Source: Pseudomonas sp. gcc21
GTDB lineage: Bacteria; Pseudomonadota; Gammaproteobacteria; Pseudomonadales; Pseudomonadaceae
Assembly: GCF_012844345.1 (NCBI RefSeq)
Contig: NZ_CP051625.1
Location: forward strand, 2,356,001 to 2,420,000
Reading direction: 5' to 3'
DNA length: 64,000 nt
Within the stretch, counting starts at the first letter, position 1, and every line of letters starts with the position of its first letter. Below the pieces are notes generated by a model. The model made no database searches. It was not told the origin of the DNA and was given only the letters and a program-made list of their open reading frames with translations. Position numbers and translations under genes: made by a program. Below, piece after piece: positions 18,640 to 28,746 of the stretch.

Positions 18640-19601
18640 TGTCTGACTCCGCGCATCAGCAGCGCTATGAACAGCAACCCGCCGGCCAGTTCAATGACCA
18701 AGGCCAGCGGCAAGGTTGAGGCAAAAACATGTTCCAGCAGCAACTGGCCGCCGACCAGACAGATCACACCGGCCATCACGCTTGCCGGAAGCGTCCAGCG
18801 GTGGCGTTGCGAGCCGGTAAACCAGTAGGCCAGATTGGCTATCAGCAAGCCGAAGAACAGCGTCGGCCCGACCAGTACGGTGGCGACAGAGACCAGTATG
18901 GCGACCACCGCCATCACGCCCAGTACGACGCGTTCGAAGGCGATGCCCAGATTGATTGCGATATCCCGCCCCAGCGCCAGCACATCCAGTGTGCGACGCC
19001 AGCGCATCAGTAACAGGCACGCCAGCACAAGCACCGCGGCGGCGACGGCCAGCAACTCCGTATTCATGCGACCGAAACTGGCCTGGGCGATGCCCTGACT
19101 GATACCGAACTCGCTGGGATCCAGAACCCGACCGCCCAACTCGGATAATTCGCGAAACAGCATGCCGGCGAGCATACCGAGCAGGATCATCAGGTGCAGA
19201 CTGCGCACCGATCCGGAAAACAGCAGCCGAAACAGCACCAAAGCCAACGCCACCATGATCAACACCTGCACGGCGAAGCGCAGCGAGGGTGACCATTGTG
19301 CCAGTTCACCGCCGAGCAGCAGCATACCCAGCGTCTGCACCAGCACGTACAGCACATCGAACCCCATCAGCGACGGTGTCAGCAGGCGGCTGTGAGTGAT
19401 GGTCTGGAACAGCACGGTGGAGACGCCAATAGCGCAGGCGGCGAGCAGCATGGCCGCCAGTCGGCTACCTCGGTATTCGACAATGAAAGCCCAGTCGCTC
19501 TGCACGTTCAGTGTCATGAAGCCCACCACACACAGCAGGGTAAGACCCGCCAGTATCGCCAGGCGAAGCGCAGCAGGATCCCGCTGTTGTCCTATGCCCA
19601 C
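18636..19601 (-). CDS. Iron-chelate ABC transporter permease, second subunit
   Basis: This 321-residue, highly hydrophobic protein has about 8-9 predicted membrane helices and belongs to the FecCD/BtuC permease family. It shows DIAINLGIAFERV and the coupling-helix region FGLLIANLAYWFTGSQRHRWTLP. It starts at a GTG at 19601 with GGGAGG upstream and overlaps the first permease gene by ten bases. It resembles the VctG/FatC/CeuC branch. Forms a heterodimeric channel in the inner membrane with the preceding permease. Confidence 0.87.
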   Translation of the reverse strand: MGIGQQRDPAALRLAILAGLTLLCVVGFMTLNVQSDWAFIVEYRGSRLAAMLLAACAIGVSTVLFQTITHSRLLTPSLMGFDVLYVLVQTLGMLLLGGELAQWSPSLRFAVQVLIMVALALVLFRLLFSGSVRSLHLMILLGMLAGMLFRELSELGGRVLDPSEFGISQGIAQASFGRMNTELLAVAAAVLVLACLLLMRWRRTLDVLALGRDIAINLGIAFERVVLGVMAVVAILVSVATVLVGPTLFFGLLIANLAYWFTGSQRHRWTLPASVMAGVICLVGGQLLLEHVFASTLPLALVIELAGGLLFIALLMRGVRQ

Positions 19602-20605
19602 CGGGACCTCCCGTGCAGCAGAATGACGAGAAATATCAGGCAGCCGGCGATCGACAGAATGTTCGATGACGGAACTTCATAGGGATGAATCAACAGACGC
19701 CCCAGCAGATCTGCACTCAGCAACACGGCCGCGCCCATCAAGGCGATCAATGGAATGGCCCGCCGCAGATTGTCTCCGGTAATCAGTCGCACCAGGTTCG
19801 GCGCTACCAGGCCAATGAAAGGTATGACGCCTGCGGTGACCACGACGCTGCCGACTATCAGCGATACCAGCAGTACACCCGCGGCAAGCAGGCGCGTGTA
19901 ATTGACGCCGACATTGGTGGCAAAATCACGGCCCATGCCGATCACGGTAAATCGGTCCGCCAACAGCATCGCCGCGATGGTCAATGCAGCGGCAATCCAT
20001 AGCAGTTCGTAACGCCCGCGCAACACCGCGGAGAAATCTCCGCTGCCCCAGGCGCGCAACGATTGGGCCAGATCAAAATGGTGCGCCAGCAGACTACTAC
20101 CGGTATGGACCACTGCAGCGATAACCAATCCGACCAGCGGGACGATCAGTGCCGAGCGCAGCGGCATGCGTTTCAGCACACCCAGAAACAGCAGAATCCC
20201 GCCCGCGGCAAAGCTGCTCACTACCAGAAAGCGCGCCCAGAGTGGCAGGCCCTCCGGCAGCAGAATGGCCAGCACCAGCATACCCAGGGCTGCCGCTTCC
20301 ATCGGGCCGGTGGTGGAAGTATCGAGCAAGCGGTTGCGCGCCATCATCTGCAAAATCGCGCCCGCCACAGCCAATGCTGCACCAGCAAGGATCAGCGCAA
20401 GCGTGCGCGGCAGGCGGCTTACAAACAGGAGCTTGGAGACACGGTCATCCGGATCGGCGCCGAAGACATTGAGCAGATTCATGCGGCTGGCGCCGACATT
20501 CAGACTGCACAGCCCGAGTACAACGACCAGCACGAGCAGTAGAACCAGCCACAGGGTCGCCCGTGAAGGCGACCCTGTGGTGGCAAAAGAGAGGTTGTGG
20601 GTCAT
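19592..20605 (-). CDS. Iron-chelate ABC transporter permease, first subunit
   Basis: This 337-residue FecCD-family inner-membrane permease has about nine helices and carries the typical ALAGAALAVAGAILQMMARNRL-type segment (here ILAGAALAVAGAILQMMARN, about residues 57-76), a glycine-rich MGRDFATNVGVNY and the coupling region IPFIGLVAPNLVRLITGDNLRRAIP. It lies 97 bases after the binding-protein gene. It resembles the VctD/FatD/CeuB branch. Confidence 0.88.
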   Translation of the reverse strand: MTHNLSFATTGSPSRATLWLVLLLVLVVVLGLCSLNVGASRMNLLNVFGADPDDRVSKLLFVSRLPRTLALILAGAALAVAGAILQMMARNRLLDTSTTGPMEAAALGMLVLAILLPEGLPLWARFLVVSSFAAGGILLFLGVLKRMPLRSALIVPLVGLVIAAVVHTGSSLLAHHFDLAQSLRAWGSGDFSAVLRGRYELLWIAAALTIAAMLLADRFTVIGMGRDFATNVGVNYTRLLAAGVLLVSLIVGSVVVTAGVIPFIGLVAPNLVRLITGDNLRRAIPLIALMGAAVLLSADLLGRLLIHPYEVPSSNILSIAGCLIFLVILLHGRSRWA

Positions 20606-20702
20606 GCTTCCTGCCTGGAGAAAACGCGGGGACCTCAGAATAACTGCGGCGCACGGCTCAGCAGACGAAGCCTGACCCGGCGCAGCAACATCACCGGACG
20701 CC

Positions 20703-21647
20703 TTAGCGAGTTGCGGAGAATACCTTGATCAGCTCGTCGACGCTGTCCTGCATCACACCGATCCCACTGTTATCCAGCAGATACCAGCTGGCCGGGTCGA
20801 GGTAGACAATCTGATCCTTGCTGCCAGCCGTAGTGGCTTCGACCAGCTCGTTGTCCATCATCTCTGCAGCGGCGGTGCCTTCGCGGCCGATTGCTGCGTC
20901 ACGGTCCATCACAAACAACCAATCCGGGTCGGCCTCAAGCAGGAATTCAAAGGAAACTGACTGGCCGTGACGACCAATCTTCAGGTCTTTTACGGCTTCC
21001 TCGACACCGAACACATCATGAATCAGACCAAAGCGGGTGCCCGGCCCGAATGCTGCCATGCGGCCGCCTGTGGTCAGCACCAACAATCCATCGCCGCGGT
21101 TGGCGGTGAGCTTTCTCAGCTCAGCAACGGATGTTTTCAGTTTCGCCGTCAGTTCGGCGGCCTTGTCCTGCTTGCCGAAGATCTCGCCCAGCAACAGGGT
21201 GTTGCGCTCGATGCTGCCGAGCAGGTCATTCGGATCCGGCGTAAGGTCGATGGTGGTACCGAACTTCGATACTTCGTCGAACTTTCCCTGGGCTCGGCGC
21301 CCGAGAATGATCAGATCAGGCTTGGCATTTTTCAGCGCTTCGAAATCCGGCTCGAAGAGTGTGCCCGCTCTGACGAAGTCACCTTCACGGTACTGCTTGA
21401 GCATTTCCGGCGGGTTTGACGATGGAATCCCATTCACCTGCACGCCAAGCTGCGCCAGCGTATCCAGTGTCGACCAATCCAGCACCACCACATTCTGCGG
21501 ATTGGTGGCTACCTGCGTTTCGCCACTGCTGTGCGTTACCTTGATGTCGTCCGCAGCCAATGCCGGGATGGAAACGCCCCACATCATGGCTGTTACCAGG
21601 AGACAACGGGAAAGACCGGTGGAAATACGGCTTTGACGAAACGACAT
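20703..21647 (-). CDS. Periplasmic siderophore-binding protein
   Basis: This 314-residue protein starts with a Sec signal peptide (SRCLLVTAMMWGVSIPALAA, cleaved near residue 32) and has the class III substrate-binding fold: N-lobe with VVVLDWSTLDTLAQLGV, then KPDLIILGRRAQ, a linking helix and C-lobe with GRMAAFGPGTRFGLIHDVFGV. That last motif is characteristic of the CeuE/YclQ/VctP/FatB group that binds ferric catecholate-type siderophores. No TonB receptor or siderophore synthesis gene is nearby, so it may take up xenosiderophores or breakdown products (inference). First gene of the four-gene operon. Confidence 0.88.
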   Translation of the reverse strand: MSFRQSRISTGLSRCLLVTAMMWGVSIPALAADDIKVTHSSGETQVATNPQNVVVLDWSTLDTLAQLGVQVNGIPSSNPPEMLKQYREGDFVRAGTLFEPDFEALKNAKPDLIILGRRAQGKFDEVSKFGTTIDLTPDPNDLLGSIERNTLLLGEIFGKQDKAAELTAKLKTSVAELRKLTANRGDGLLVLTTGGRMAAFGPGTRFGLIHDVFGVEEAVKDLKIGRHGQSVSFEFLLEADPDWLFVMDRDAAIGREGTAAAEMMDNELVEATTAGSKDQIVYLDPASWYLLDNSGIGVMQDSVDELIKVFSATR

Positions 21648-21806
21648 GAGAGCATCCTGTATAGGTTGACGAGCAGATCTGGCCCTTGCGGCCGGCGTCT
21701 GGGGTTTTGGGATCCGAAACCCTAAACGCGATCAATTCTTGTTTGCATCCTATCAGCATTCGTTTCGCTTGGCTTCATCGGGTTGGCAACGGATAGTTCC
21801 AGAAAC

Positions 21807-21833
21807 AAAAACGGCGAGCTGATGGCTCGCCGT
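21807..21833 (-). terminator. Terminator after yceI
   Basis: On the minus strand ACGGCGAGC (21833-21825) pairs with GCTCGCCGT (21819-21811) around CATCA and is followed by a run of T (21811 and lower). It lies 18 bases after the yceI stop. Confidence 0.88.
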
Positions 21834-21850
21834 TTTATGGGATCAGTCGT

Positions 21851-22426
21851 TTACTGACGGATGCCTTCGATGCTCATTTCCAGCTCTACTTCAGCCGCCG
21901 CCGGGCCGAGGTCCATGGAAATGTCAAAGTCCTTTATCTTGATAGTGGTGGTTCCTTCGAAACCTGCGCGGTAACCGCCCCATGGATCCTCCCCTTCACC
22001 AATGAACCGGGCATCCAGCACGACCGGTTTGGTCACGCCGTTCAGGGTCAGGTCACCGGTGATCTTGGCGGTGTCATCGCCAGTCATCTCGACATTGGTG
22101 GACACAAAGGTCGCCTGCGGATGCTTGCTGGTGTCCAGGAAATCATCACTGCGCAGATGCTTGTCACGTTCCGCGTGGTTGGTGTCGACACTGGCGGTAT
22201 CAATGGTGACGTTCACTTTGCTGGCTTCTGGCTTTTCCTGATCCCAGGTGAAGGTCCCATCAAAATCATTGAACCGCCCATGGAGCATGCTGAAGCCGAG
22301 GTGCCCGGTCTTGAAGTTGATGAAGGCGTGCTGGCCTTCCTTATCGATAACGTAATCGGCAGCATGAAGCGAACCGGACAAGGCGAGCAGACCGCCCAAC
22401 GCAATGCCTGCAAAAGTCTTTTTCAT
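21851..22426 (-). CDS. yceI: YceI-family periplasmic protein
   Basis: This 191-residue protein has a signal peptide ([22 protein letters not shown], cleaved before ADY) and a lipocalin-like YceI domain. It begins [22 protein letters not shown] and has the conserved [21 protein letters not shown] and [16 protein letters not shown] segments. Members bind isoprenoid lipids in the periplasm (family knowledge). It follows the cytochrome b561 gene by 16 bases, a recurrent pairing, and is closed by a terminator. Confidence 0.93.
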   Translation of the reverse strand: MKKTFAGIALGGLLALSGSLHAADYVIDKEGQHAFINFKTGHLGFSMLHGRFNDFDGTFTWDQEKPEASKVNVTIDTASVDTNHAERDKHLRSDDFLDTSKHPQATFVSTNVEMTGDDTAKITGDLTLNGVTKPVVLDARFIGEGEDPWGGYRAGFEGTTTIKIKDFDISMDLGPAAAEVELEMSIEGIRQ

Positions 22427-22442
22427 TTGGATCTCCTGTCGT

Positions 22443-23015
22443 TCATTGATTTTGTCGTGGCGTACGTGACTGCATCCCGAGCATGCGGCGCAGCGTGTCG
22501 TCCCGATCGATGAAATGATGTTTCAGCGCGCCCAGGGCGTGCAGTCCAGCGAGCACCAGTACGCTGATTGCCACCCAATAATGTACCGCGCCGGCACGGT
22601 CAGCCTGTGCGGGCAAGCCCGTCAGCACTGCAGGTATCTCGAACCAGCCAAACACGCTGACGCCCTGACCCTTGGCGGTGGAGATAAGAAACCCGCTGAT
22701 CACAATGACCGCCAGCAGGATATAGAGCAATGCATGCACTAACGCAGCCAGACGTTTTTCCCAGGGTTTGTGGTCGGGTATGTGCGCAGGACGGGGATTC
22801 ATCAATCGCCAGCCTAGCCGCACGACTATCAGAGCCGCCAGGCTGATTCCAATACTCTTGTGCCAGAACGGCGCGCTGCGGTAGTAGGGGCTGTAGTAAG
22901 TCAGATCGACCATCCATAAACCCAGAATGGCCAGTCCGATAACACTCAGGGCAACTATCCAGTGAAGCGCGATCGCAATCGCACCGTATCGGCTGGCGGT
23001 ATTCTTGAGGCGCAT
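22443..23015 (-). CDS. Cytochrome b561
   Basis: This 190-residue inner-membrane dihaem cytochrome has four hydrophobic helices, each with candidate haem-ligand histidines (HWIVAL near residue 18, FWHKSIG near 51, [11 protein letters not shown] near 93, [14 protein letters not shown] near 156-165). Proteins of this type (CybB-like) pass electrons from quinol. Co-transcribed with yceI, a pairing seen widely in Gammaproteobacteria. The physiological partner is unknown. The ribosome site before the ATG at 23015 is weak. Confidence 0.9.
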   Translation of the reverse strand: MRLKNTASRYGAIAIALHWIVALSVIGLAILGLWMVDLTYYSPYYRSAPFWHKSIGISLAALIVVRLGWRLMNPRPAHIPDHKPWEKRLAALVHALLYILLAVIVISGFLISTAKGQGVSVFGWFEIPAVLTGLPAQADRAGAVHYWVAISVLVLAGLHALGALKHHFIDRDDTLRRMLGMQSRTPRQNQ

Positions 23016-23152
23016 GAAGAGATCCGTCCGTTGAGATGAAAAGGATTCTCACATCGAATCGTCGGGAGTCAAAGCGCAATATGTAAGTAGGAATTATCGA
23101 AGAATCCGATGACGTATCGCCAGGTCGGACCGGCGATACGCGGGACTGACCG

Positions 23153-23947
23153 CTAGAAGAACAGCCGCTTGAGTTCGGTCCCCGGATCCTCAGCGCGCAT
23201 GAAGGCTTCGCCGATCAGGAAGCCGTAAATATCGTGGGCGAGCATGACTTCAACATCCGCGCGGTTGAGGATGCCGCTTTCCGTGATGAGCATGCGATCA
23301 GTCGGCACCTGCGGAAGGAGGTCCAGCGTGGTTTCCAGGCTGACATCAAAGGTGTGCAGGTTGCGGTTGTTGATACCGATCAGCGGCGAATCAATTTTCA
23401 GCGCACGATCCAGTTCGGCGGCATCATGCACCTCAACCAGTACATCCAGCCCATGCTCGGCCGCTACGCTGGCGAGCTCGGCCATCTGGCCGTCCTCAAG
23501 GGAAGCGACGATCAACAGGATGCAATCAGCGCCTATCGCCCGGGCTTCAACGACCTGATAAGGGTCGACCATGAAGTCCTTGCGGATTACCGGCAGACTA
23601 CAGGCCGCGCGTGCCTGGCGCAGATAATCGTCATGCCCCTGGAAAAAGTCGATATCAGTGAGCACTGACAAGCAAGCCGCCCCGCCCTGCTCATAGCTGG
23701 ACGCGATCTCTGCCGGTACGAAGTTTTCGCGGATGACACCTTTGCTCGGAGAGGCCTTCTTGATCTCTGCAATGATTGCCGGCTGACGCTCAGCCGCGCG
23801 ACGACGAAGCGCATCTGCAAAGCCCCGCGGCGCATCGGCAGCGGCGCTCAAACGTTCCAGCTCGCTGAGTGGCGTCTGCGCGCGCCGTTCTTTTACTTCC
23901 TCATGCTTGCGCGCGACGATGTTCTGCAAAATGGTCGGCAGGCTCAT
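23153..23947 (-). CDS. trpC: Indole-3-glycerol phosphate synthase
   Basis: This 264-residue TIM-barrel enzyme closes the indole ring in tryptophan synthesis. It has [16 protein letters not shown] near residue 57, [41 protein letters not shown] and [10 protein letters not shown], all conserved active-site regions. The start overlaps the trpD stop by four bases (ATGA). It is the last gene of the trpEGDC group; no trpF fusion is present, so it is the monofunctional form usual in pseudomonads. Confidence 0.97.
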   Translation of the reverse strand: MSLPTILQNIVARKHEEVKERRAQTPLSELERLSAAADAPRGFADALRRRAAERQPAIIAEIKKASPSKGVIRENFVPAEIASSYEQGGAACLSVLTDIDFFQGHDDYLRQARAACSLPVIRKDFMVDPYQVVEARAIGADCILLIVASLEDGQMAELASVAAEHGLDVLVEVHDAAELDRALKIDSPLIGINNRNLHTFDVSLETTLDLLPQVPTDRMLITESGILNRADVEVMLAHDIYGFLIGEAFMRAEDPGTELKRLFF

Positions 23948-24990
23948 TGGGCGGCCTCCTCTCTGAACACCTCGGTGAAGGCGACCAGCTCCGCCAGTTT
24001 CTCCCGCGCCATACCGCTGTACAGGGCATCCGATGCGAGCTCTACCCCTTCCTGCAGGGTGGACGCGTGATCGGCTGCATAGAGCGCCGCGCCGGCGTTC
24101 AGAATGATCATATCCGCTGCCCGCTCACCCGCCTCGGTCTGGCGCTTGCCCAGTGCATCACGGATCAATGTAAGGGAAGCCTCGGGGCCGTCGACATTCA
24201 GTCCGATCAGACTGCGGCTATTGATACCCAGATCCTCGGGCGTTACGTCATATTCGGTGATCTCGCCGTTACGCAACTCGGCGATATGGGTGGCCGATGC
24301 CAGGCTCAGCTCGTCCAGCCCGTCCCTGGCCGACACGACCAGCACATGTTTACTGCCGAGACGTTTGAGCACTTCAGCCATCGGCCGGCATAATTTGGCG
24401 CTGAATACCCCGAGCACCTGATGCTGGACGCTTGCCGGGTTAGTCATGGGGCCGAGGATATTGAACAGGGTACGCAGCCCCAGTTCGCGGCGCGGCCCTA
24501 CTGCGTGTTTCATTGCACCGTGATGTGCCGGCGCGAACATGAAACCGACACCCACGCTATCGACACAGCGGGCGACCTGCTGGGGCGTCAGATCCAGATT
24601 CACGCCCGCCGCCTCAAGCAGGTCGGCGCTGCCGCTTTTGCCAGACACCGCACGGTTGCCGTGCTTGGCGACCTTGCCGCCGGCGGCTGCGACCACGAAG
24701 GCGGCCGCAGTGGACACGTTGAAGATATTCGCTCCGTCGCCGCCGGTACCGCAGGTGTCTACCAACCGCTCGCCCGCTATATCAACGCTGGAGGCCAGCT
24801 CCCGCATGACCATGGCGGCACCGGTGATTTCGTCAATGCTTTCGCTTTTCATGCGCAGGGCGACCAGAAACCCGCCAACCTGCGCATCAGTGCACTGCCC
24901 GGTCATGATCTGGCGCATCACAGCCTGCATTTCCTCGGTGCTCAGATCGATATGGTCGACCACGCGGGCCAGTGCTGCCTTGATGTCCAT
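23944..24990 (-). CDS. trpD: Anthranilate phosphoribosyltransferase
   Basis: This 348-residue enzyme joins anthranilate to PRPP. It has the signature [27 protein letters not shown] (about residues 78-104, PRPP-binding), [25 protein letters not shown] loop and [32 protein letters not shown]. Monofunctional, not fused to TrpG. It lies 46 bases after trpG. Confidence 0.97.
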   Translation of the reverse strand: MDIKAALARVVDHIDLSTEEMQAVMRQIMTGQCTDAQVGGFLVALRMKSESIDEITGAAMVMRELASSVDIAGERLVDTCGTGGDGANIFNVSTAAAFVVAAAGGKVAKHGNRAVSGKSGSADLLEAAGVNLDLTPQQVARCVDSVGVGFMFAPAHHGAMKHAVGPRRELGLRTLFNILGPMTNPASVQHQVLGVFSAKLCRPMAEVLKRLGSKHVLVVSARDGLDELSLASATHIAELRNGEITEYDVTPEDLGINSRSLIGLNVDGPEASLTLIRDALGKRQTEAGERAADMIILNAGAALYAADHASTLQEGVELASDALYSGMAREKLAELVAFTEVFREEAAQ

Positions 24991-25036
24991 GGGGTGCTCC
25001 TTGTGTGCAATCAGTCCAAGAATCTGCCGGGTCTCG

Positions 25037-25633
25037 TCAGTTTCTCAAGCCGCCCTGTTGTTTGAGGAAGTTGTCCAGCAGCTCGTGGCCCTGGTTGGTC
25101 AGAATCGATTCGGGATGGAACTGAACACCTTCAATCATATAGTCGCGGTGACGCAGCCCCATGATCTCGTCCATGGAACCGTCTTCATGCTGGGTCCAGG
25201 CGGTAATTTCCAGACAGTCCGGCAGCTGCTCGCGACTAACCACCAGAGAATGATAGCGGGTCACGGTCAATGGGTTCTCCAGGCCGGCAAACACGCCTGT
25301 CTTTTCGTGATAAACCGGACTGGTCTTACCGTGCATGACCTGACGCGCGCGAATGACTTCGCCGCCGAACGCCTGGCCGATGCTCTGGTGCCCCAGACAG
25401 ATGCCCAGGATCGGCAACTTGCCGGCAAAATGCTTGAGTACCGGTACCGATACGCCCGCCTCGTTCGGCGTGCAGGGGCCGGGCGATACAACGATGCGCT
25501 CGGGCTTGAGCGCTTCGATTGCTTCCACGGTCATCTCATCGTTACGGATAACAGTAACCTGCGCGCCGAGCTCGCCGAGGTACTGCACCACGTTGTAGGT
25601 AAACGAATCGTAGTTGTCGATCATCAGCAGCAT
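25037..25633 (-). CDS. trpG: Anthranilate synthase glutamine amidotransferase subunit
   Basis: This 198-residue class I amidotransferase feeds ammonia to TrpE. It has [17 protein letters not shown] at the N-terminus, the oxyanion loop [13 protein letters not shown], the nucleophile motif [15 protein letters not shown] (Cys near residue 79) and the catalytic His-Glu in [11 protein letters not shown]. The start is the ATG at 25633 with GAGG eight bases upstream. Only ten bases separate it from trpE, unlike P. aeruginosa where a pyocin cluster lies between the two. Confidence 0.97.
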   Translation of the reverse strand: MLLMIDNYDSFTYNVVQYLGELGAQVTVIRNDEMTVEAIEALKPERIVVSPGPCTPNEAGVSVPVLKHFAGKLPILGICLGHQSIGQAFGGEVIRARQVMHGKTSPVYHEKTGVFAGLENPLTVTRYHSLVVSREQLPDCLEITAWTQHEDGSMDEIMGLRHRDYMIEGVQFHPESILTNQGHELLDNFLKQQGGLRN

Positions 25634-25643
25634 GTCTTGATCC

Positions 25644-27122
25644 TCACTCGGCGGACTGTTCAGCCAGGGCGACAGCCCTGAACATGGCGCGGCGCTTGTT
25701 GATGGTTTCTTCCCATTCCAGCTCGGGAACCGAATCGGCAACGATACCGCCCCCGGCCTGCACATGCAGTTCGCCGTTCTTGATGACTGCTGTGCGGATA
25801 GCAATGGCGGTATCCATATTGCCGTTCCACGCCCAGTAGCCCACTGCGCCGCCATACACGCCGCGCTTGACCGGCTCCAGCTCGTCAATGATCTCCATTG
25901 CGCGAATCTTCGGCGCGCCGGACAGGGTGCCTGCGGGCAAAATGGCGCGCAACGCATCCATCGCGGTGAGTTCGGGCAGCAACTGGCCGCGCACGTTCGA
26001 CACGATATGCATGACGTTGGAGTAACGCTCGATCACCATTTTCTCGGTGAGCTGTACCTTGCCGATCTGCGACACACGGCCTACATCGTTTCGCCCCAGG
26101 TCGATCAGCATCAGGTGCTCGGCGAGCTCCTTGTCATCCGAGAGCAGATCCTGCTCCAGCGCCAGATCGGCCTCTTCAGTGGCGCCGCGTGGCCGGGTGC
26201 CGGCAATCGGACGGACTGTGACTTCACCGTCTTCCACGCGCACCAGCACTTCGGGCGAGCTGCCAACTACATGGAAGTCGTCAAAGTTGAAAAAGTACAT
26301 GTAAGGCGTCGGGTTCTGACTGCGCAACGCGCGGTACAGATCGATGGGCTCTGCCTTGAAGTTGATGCTCATGCGCTGGGATGGCACGACCTGCATGCAA
26401 TCGCCTGCAAGAATGTATTCCTTCACCCGATCCACCGCCTGCTGATAGTCGTCCTTGGTAAAGGTGGCGCGGTAGTCCAGCTCGCGATCCAGTGGTACGT
26501 CGAGGTTCAGATTCCGGCGCTGCGCTACCGGCTGGCGCAGCTTGCCGAGCAAGATCTCCAGCCGGGCACAGGCTTCTTCATAGGCCTCGGGGCGAGCCGG
26601 GTCGGCCACGACGATAGCGTGGAGTTTGCCGGCCAGATTGTCGAACACCACTATTTCTTCGGACACCATCAGCAGAATGTCCGGCGTCTGCAGGGGATCG
26701 GGATTCGGGCAATGCGCCAGGCGCGGTTCGACGTAGCGCACACAGTCGTAAGCGAAATAACCGACCAGCCCGCCATTGAAACGCGGCAGGCCCGGAACGT
26801 CGGCGACCCGATAGCGCGCTTTGAATGCTTCGACGAAGGCCAGCGGGTCGGCGCACTCATGGCGCTCGGTCTCGACGCCGTCCACCAGCACCTGGCACAG
26901 GTGACCGGTCACCCGCAGAACGGTCCGGGCAGGCAAGCCGATGATTGAATAGCGGCCCCACTTCTCACCGCCCTGCACCGATTCCAACAGATAGGAATAC
27001 AGGCCATCGGCAAGTTTGAGATAGGTTGAAAGCGGGGTATCCAGGTCAGCCAGTACATCACGCACAACGGGTATGCGGTTGTAATCCTGGCCGGCCAGGT
27101 GGAGAAATTCTTCGCGGGTCAT
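25644..27122 (-). CDS. trpE: Anthranilate synthase component I
   Basis: This 492-residue enzyme converts chorismate to anthranilate. The N-terminal domain carries the probable tryptophan feedback site ([29 protein letters not shown]; the LLES motif near residue 47). The C-terminal chorismate-binding domain has [33 protein letters not shown] and [10 protein letters not shown]. The start is the ATG at 27122 with GAGG six bases upstream. A leader ORF with tandem-type Trp codons precedes it. Confidence 0.97.
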   Translation of the reverse strand: MTREEFLHLAGQDYNRIPVVRDVLADLDTPLSTYLKLADGLYSYLLESVQGGEKWGRYSIIGLPARTVLRVTGHLCQVLVDGVETERHECADPLAFVEAFKARYRVADVPGLPRFNGGLVGYFAYDCVRYVEPRLAHCPNPDPLQTPDILLMVSEEIVVFDNLAGKLHAIVVADPARPEAYEEACARLEILLGKLRQPVAQRRNLNLDVPLDRELDYRATFTKDDYQQAVDRVKEYILAGDCMQVVPSQRMSINFKAEPIDLYRALRSQNPTPYMYFFNFDDFHVVGSSPEVLVRVEDGEVTVRPIAGTRPRGATEEADLALEQDLLSDDKELAEHLMLIDLGRNDVGRVSQIGKVQLTEKMVIERYSNVMHIVSNVRGQLLPELTAMDALRAILPAGTLSGAPKIRAMEIIDELEPVKRGVYGGAVGYWAWNGNMDTAIAIRTAVIKNGELHVQAGGGIVADSVPELEWEETINKRRAMFRAVALAEQSAE

Positions 27123-27137
27123 GATCAGCCTCACAGG

Positions 27138-27184
27138 GCGGGGTAATTGTCAGACACAAACCGGTGCCCGCGTGATACGCAGGC
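27138..27184 (-). promoter_or_regulatory. Mutually exclusive stems in the trpE leader
   Basis: On the minus strand, GCCTGCGT (27184-27177) can pair with ACGCGGGC (27173-27166) with one G-U pair. GCGGG (27171-27167) can instead pair with CCCGC (27142-27138), close to the trpE ribosome site. The two pairings exclude each other, as expected of an attenuator. There is no clear T-run, so a translational rather than a classic terminator mechanism is possible. Inference from sequence only. Confidence 0.4.
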
Positions 27185-27193
27185 GGAACAATT

Positions 27194-27238
27194 TCAGGTA
27201 CGCCAACGCCAGCGGGCGAGCGCCTTCATCATTCTCAT
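27194..27238 (-). CDS. trpL: Candidate trp leader peptide
   Basis: A 14-codon ORF (MRMMKALARWRWRT, then TGA) ends 71 bases before the trpE start. It contains two Trp codons separated by one Arg codon in its second half, the hallmark of a tryptophan attenuator peptide. Trp (TGG) is the rarest residue, so two in 14 codons exactly upstream of trpE is unlikely by chance. Three ATGs (27238, 27232, 27229) could serve as start, and the ribosome site is weak. Confidence 0.65.
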   Translation of the reverse strand: MRMMKALARWRWRT

Positions 27239-27298
27239 CAGTATGCGGTTGCTGACAAACACGGCTGATCCATGAAGTACAGGTTGGAAGCCGTTAGG

Positions 27299-27979
27299 CT
27301 ATATGAGCGCGTCGAGCGAATCAACCAGCAGATCGGGGTTTTCCTCGGCTATGGGGCGCCCGTGGTTATACCCATAGGGCACCGCTACCATTCGCACACC
27401 GGCGGCGCGTGCCGCCAATACATCGTTGCGTGAGTCACCAATGAACAGGCTGTGCTCCGGCTTCACCCGCGCCAGTTGCATGACGTGAAGCAGCGCGGTC
27501 GGGTCAGGCTTTTTGACCGGCAGGGTGTCACCCCCTATCAACCACTCGAAGAACCGCGCAATGCCCATCTCTTCCAGCAAGGGCGCAACGAAGCGCTGTG
27601 GCTTGTTGGTGACCACCGCCATTTTTACGCCCTGCTGTTGCAGCCAGTCGAGATATTCTGCGACGCCGGGATACACCGTTGTAAGCGCATGCGCACCCCC
27701 GTAGGCCTGAAGGAATATCTGCAGTGCCGCCTCGGCCTCTTCATCGTCTACGCCCACATGCTCCACCGACCGCGCCAGCGCCCGACGCACCAGTACTGGC
27801 GCACCATTACCCACCCAATCGCCGACCTGCTCGATACCGGCGGGCGCCCGGCCGAGCTGGCCAAGCATATGGTTTACCGCAGCAGCCAGATCTAGCACGG
27901 AATCGACCAGCGTACCGTCCAGGTCGAACATCACCAGGCGCGGCAAGTTGCCATCGAAGAGTTCGCGCAGCGCTGACAT
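27299..27979 (-). CDS. gph: Phosphoglycolate phosphatase
   Basis: This 226-residue haloacid dehalogenase-family phosphatase removes 2-phosphoglycolate made during DNA repair or oxygenation. It has motif I MFDLDGTLVDSVLDLA (nucleophile Asp near residue 19), motif II VVTNKP, a conserved Lys in PVKKPDP and motif IV FIGDSRNDVLAARAAG. It starts two bases after the rpe stop, the usual rpe-gph pairing, and the trp leader lies downstream. Confidence 0.95.
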   Translation of the reverse strand: MSALRELFDGNLPRLVMFDLDGTLVDSVLDLAAAVNHMLGQLGRAPAGIEQVGDWVGNGAPVLVRRALARSVEHVGVDDEEAEAALQIFLQAYGGAHALTTVYPGVAEYLDWLQQQGVKMAVVTNKPQRFVAPLLEEMGIARFFEWLIGGDTLPVKKPDPTALLHVMQLARVKPEHSLFIGDSRNDVLAARAAGVRMVAVPYGYNHGRPIAEENPDLLVDSLDALI

Positions 27980-27981
27980 GC

Positions 27982-28656
27982 TCAGCGCTGGACCTTGGCC
28001 AGCTCGGCGCGCATCTGGTCGATCACAGCCTTGTAATCCGGCTTGTTGAAGATGGCCGACCCGGCAACAAAGGTGTCTGCACCGGCTTCGGCGATCTCAC
28101 GGATGTTCCCTTCATTCACGCCACCATCAATTTCCAGACGGATCTCGCGCCCGCTGGCATCGATCAGCGCACGTGCTTCACGCAGCTTGTCGAGCGTGCC
28201 AGGAATGAACTTCTGCCCACCGAAGCCGGGGTTGACGCTCATCAGCAGCACCATGTCGACCTTGTCCATGACGTACTTGAGGCTATCCAGAGGCGTGGCC
28301 GGGTTGAATACCAGTCCCGCCTTGGCACCGCCTTCCTTGATCAGTTGCAATGAGCGATCGATGTGTTCGCTGGCTTCCGGATGAAAGGTGATATAGCTGG
28401 CACCGGCTTCGAGAAAATCGCCGATGATGCGGTCGACCGGCTTGACCATCAGATGCACATCGATGGGCGCGGTTATGCCGTATTTGCGCAGTGCGCTGCA
28501 CACCATCGGGCCTATGGTCAGATTGGGTACGTAATGGTTGTCCATCACATCGAAGTGGACGATATCCGCCCCGTCGGCCAGTACGCGATCGACTTCCTCG
28601 CCCAGGCGGGCGAAATCGGCAGACAGAATGGAGGGGGCGATCGCGTAATCGGGCAT
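27982..28656 (-). CDS. rpe: Ribulose-phosphate 3-epimerase
   Basis: This 224-residue TIM-barrel enzyme interconverts ribulose-5-phosphate and xylulose-5-phosphate. It has [36 protein letters not shown] with metal-binding His/Asp, [25 protein letters not shown] and [10 protein letters not shown]. First gene of the rpe-gph-trpEGDC row. Confidence 0.97.
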   Translation of the reverse strand: MPDYAIAPSILSADFARLGEEVDRVLADGADIVHFDVMDNHYVPNLTIGPMVCSALRKYGITAPIDVHLMVKPVDRIIGDFLEAGASYITFHPEASEHIDRSLQLIKEGGAKAGLVFNPATPLDSLKYVMDKVDMVLLMSVNPGFGGQKFIPGTLDKLREARALIDASGREIRLEIDGGVNEGNIREIAEAGADTFVAGSAIFNKPDYKAVIDQMRAELAKVQR

Positions 28657-28746
28657 GACAGGACCTCAGCGGTAAATTCGGGACTGCCATAGTTTACCGC
28701 AAGGATCAGGCTCAGTTCTCATTTGCTGCGGTTGCCAGCGTCACAC

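Noticed and set aside
21650..21780. A possible Fur box upstream of the siderophore-binding protein gene
   Set aside because: The best stretch (GAATGCTGATAGGATGC on the minus strand) matches the 19-base consensus only about half; not reliable.
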